From positions 44,803,783 to 44,867,782 of the forward strand of contig OY757934.1 in NCBI GenBank assembly GCA_963585895.1: 64,000 nucleotides of DNA, in the 5' to 3' direction. The notes under the pieces are model-generated. The model did not search any database. It saw nothing but the letters and a program-made list of their open reading frames with translations, and had not been told where the DNA came from. Below, piece by piece: positions 62,151 to 64,000 of this stretch (the first letter of the stretch is position 1; every line of letters begins with the position of its first letter). Made by a program: the position numbers and the translations under genes. Origin of the DNA: Sepioteuthis lessoniana (Eukaryota > Mollusca > Cephalopoda > Myopsida > Loliginidae).

Positions 62151-62860
62151 TGATACTGTCAACTTAGATACATATATATTAATACATTCTTTGATTTCCT
62201 TTTTATAAAAAGAATCTCATAGAAATTCAAATATACATAGGAATAAAATGTGTGAAGTTTTATTTGTCTTATTGCTTTCAAGCAGCTGAAGACCTGAAGT
62301 TAGTCTCTTGTAACTCTAACATCAAGTAGGTTTGGCTTATACTTATTATATTGCCAATTGAAGGGAATACACTTACTGAGCTTTGCTTTGTAGAGCACAA
62401 AACCCGCAAGCTGTTTATAGTACATTACATTCCTTAACAATTACTCAGCTGTATTGATTAGGCTCGATACTACTGTATTCTAGTGACCACACGATGATCT
62501 GTGCTTTGAGGGTGTCTTGAAGGTAAGAAATGTGGAATGTGGGGAAATGTGTGGGGAAAGCTCCTTTTACGCTAATCATTCAAGTGGCATGTGTCTGCTG
62601 GCTTAGAATACCAGCGTTGAAAATATCTTGGCTTTTCACTCGGCTTTAACTTCGACCTTTGATTCCTTTAGGAAATACGGAACTATTCTAAGCATTAGGC
62701 CATCTTATTCATGTTAATTAACAATATAATCAAACCCAGCTGAACTTCAAAAATTCCCTTAAATACATTAATTAAAAAACGGATGCACATTTTGGAATTT
62801 AAACTTTTAATAGGATTGTGTGATAAATCGTTTTCAATTTCTATTGAAAATGTTGGTATA
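62151..62860. other. Single-copy-looking sequence, no gene supported
   Basis: No motif, long open frame or repeat recognised. Confidence 0.4.
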
Positions 62861-62864
62861 ATTT

Positions 62865-63095
62865 CTTTGTTTAACGGAATATAAACCTTTGTGGTTTATT
62901 TAATGCTGATAGAAGAACAGCTGTAGTATTCTTTAACGCATACCGGGAGGGGAGGCATGAGGGTATTCATACATTTTCCAAGAGAATTAGTCCGAAAATC
63001 AACGTAATGACACGACTGGAACTCGAACTCTCTTTCTACAATGTCGCAGTCTCACACGTTAACCACTACGCCATGAAGTCTTCCGTCTTAGAACT
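62865..63095 (-). repeat. SINE family D, near full length
   Basis: Minus strand: ATGGCGTAGTGGTTAACGTG (A box), GAGAGTTCGAGTTCCAGTCG (B box), ATTACGTTGATTTTCGGACT, AATTCTCTTGGAAAATGTAT core, CATTAAATAAACCACAAAGG and TTTATATTCCG tail. Cleanest tRNA-like head of family D. Confidence 0.85.
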
Positions 63096-63137
63096 CTGGT
63101 GAATTAATAATTAAGCATATACCTCAGAAAAATAAAC

Positions 63138-63480
63138 TGCCCAGTCGGCTAGGGCTGTAGAATACACTGACTGCATCTCTGCAGAAGGGTAAGAACACCC
63201 CGCTACGAGTGTCCTCAGACCCAGTTGGCCAAGGCTATAGAATACGCCAACTATATCTCTGCAGCGGGGTAAGAACCACCCTCTCCAATGATTTTCCGTG
63301 GTATGTTAATAAACCATCTGATAGCGAGGCTCAACTCTTCGAGTTTTGGGAAATGCGGAGTGCTACTGATTGCCATTACACCCAGGTCCACTCGGAGTGG
63401 TAGTATCTGTTTGGGTCCCATCTAATATTAAAGAGAAATATTTAATAATTTTTTTGATACTTGAAACAATATTGATGTGT
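63138..63480 (+). repeat. Family A head fragment followed by a family A copy
   Basis: Two heads in tandem: GCCCAGTCGGCTAGGGCTGT at 63139 and ACCCAGTTGGCCAAGGCTAT at about 63219. The first stops after CGAGTGTCC, the second continues to GGTCCCATCTAATATTAAAG. Confidence 0.85.
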
Positions 63481-63507
63481 GCAAACAAATTACAGTTAAA
63501 TTGAATT

Positions 63508-63600
63508 ATCATTGATATTGCATCGCAATCGATTGATATTACATTGCAATCAGATGATATTACATTGCAATCGGTTGATATTACATAGCAATAATTACAT
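63508..63600. repeat. About 25-bp tandem repeat
   Basis: Four imperfect units of TTGATATTACATTGCAATC with TG or AG linkers. Confidence 0.85.
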
Positions 63601-63624
63601 TATTATTGATATTACATAACTGAT

Positions 63625-63656
<32 letters not shown>

Positions 63657-63770
63657 CATTATTATATACATAATTATATACACAATTACATAACGATATA
63701 TAATTATATCCATAATTAAGAACAGAATTATATACATAATTACATTATTGAATTATTATTGATACTACAT
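63625..63770. repeat. (TA)n and ATAATTACAT-type AT repeats
   Basis: TA at 63625-63651, then units of TATACATAATTATATACA. Confidence 0.85.
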
Positions 63771-63884
63771 ATAAATAAGTGGAACTATGTAACTGGATGC
63801 AAGAGAAAAAATACTGTTGAATAGAATTACTAATGTTAAATAATAAAGCTTACTACTATATAACTGTGCAAATAAAACAATTAG

Positions 63885-64000
63885 TTTGATTTGGTTTGGT
63901 TTGGTTTGGTTTGGTTTGGTTCTATGGCATACCGACCATTGTAGATCAATCAATGCCAAATCCTTTTTATACATATCTTAAATATACGATTTTTAAATAC
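63885..64000 (-). repeat. Family A 3' end at the window edge
   Basis: GGTTTG repeated six times, then GGCATACCGACCATTGTAGA, TCAATCAATGCCAAATCC (reverse of the tail). Continues past the right edge. Confidence 0.8.

Overview
What it is. This is a gene-poor, AT-rich, repeat-saturated piece of animal nuclear DNA. I find no host protein-coding gene that I can support. Mariner remnants of a type I associate with octopus genomes (a terminal transposase stretch reading YSPDLAPCDFWLFP, and a telomere-like junction coding RVRV), maT (DD37D) remnants, many tRNA-derived SINE-like elements and hundreds of bases of (TA)n microsatellite together suggest a cephalopod, most likely an octopus. That assignment is from memory of such sequences, not from a search.

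Layout. 1-1265: degenerate tandem repeat with an unrelated insert. 1.3-5.4 kb: SINE-like copies, a Tc1/mariner fragment and a candidate solo LTR. 5.6-10.3 kb: three LINE 3' ends around a 0.7-kb minisatellite (6495-7205) and a tandem pair of tRNA-like SINEs. 10.6-18.1 kb: three mariner derivatives (10603-11455, the 210-bp MITE 11574-11783, and 17248-18129) and several SINEs. 19-31.5 kb: a dense field of one abundant retroposon (called family A here), a SINE with 13-bp target duplications (21187-21528), a maT element (23789-24637) and an LTR-like or transcript-like block (27.85-28.6 kb). 31.6-34.7 kb: 3 kb of AT-rich satellite. 36.5-39.6 kb: a decayed hAT (BED zinc-finger type) interrupted by a SINE and by an LTR-like element. 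40.8-49.2 kb: SINEs, a second maT element (44030-44940), a 5S rRNA-like fragment and a fourth mariner copy (46869-47722). 49.2-51.1 kb: an unusual cluster of different microsatellites. 51.6-64 kb: SINEs, LINE 3' ends, a second copy of the LTR-like element and a decayed mariner with a nested poly(A) insertion.

How the parts relate. Nothing here forms a pathway. What links the parts is transposition: dead or internally deleted DNA transposons (mariner, maT, hAT) that need a transposase supplied in trans, and retroposons whose 3' tails suggest use of LINE machinery. The most interesting pattern is modular. At least four tRNA-like or tRNA-unrelated heads, one shared core and at least three tails are combined in different ways across SINE-like elements. 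Insertion order can be read from target-site duplications at several nested sites. Boundaries of degenerate repeats are approximate (often +/-20 bp), and family letters (A-H) are local labels only.
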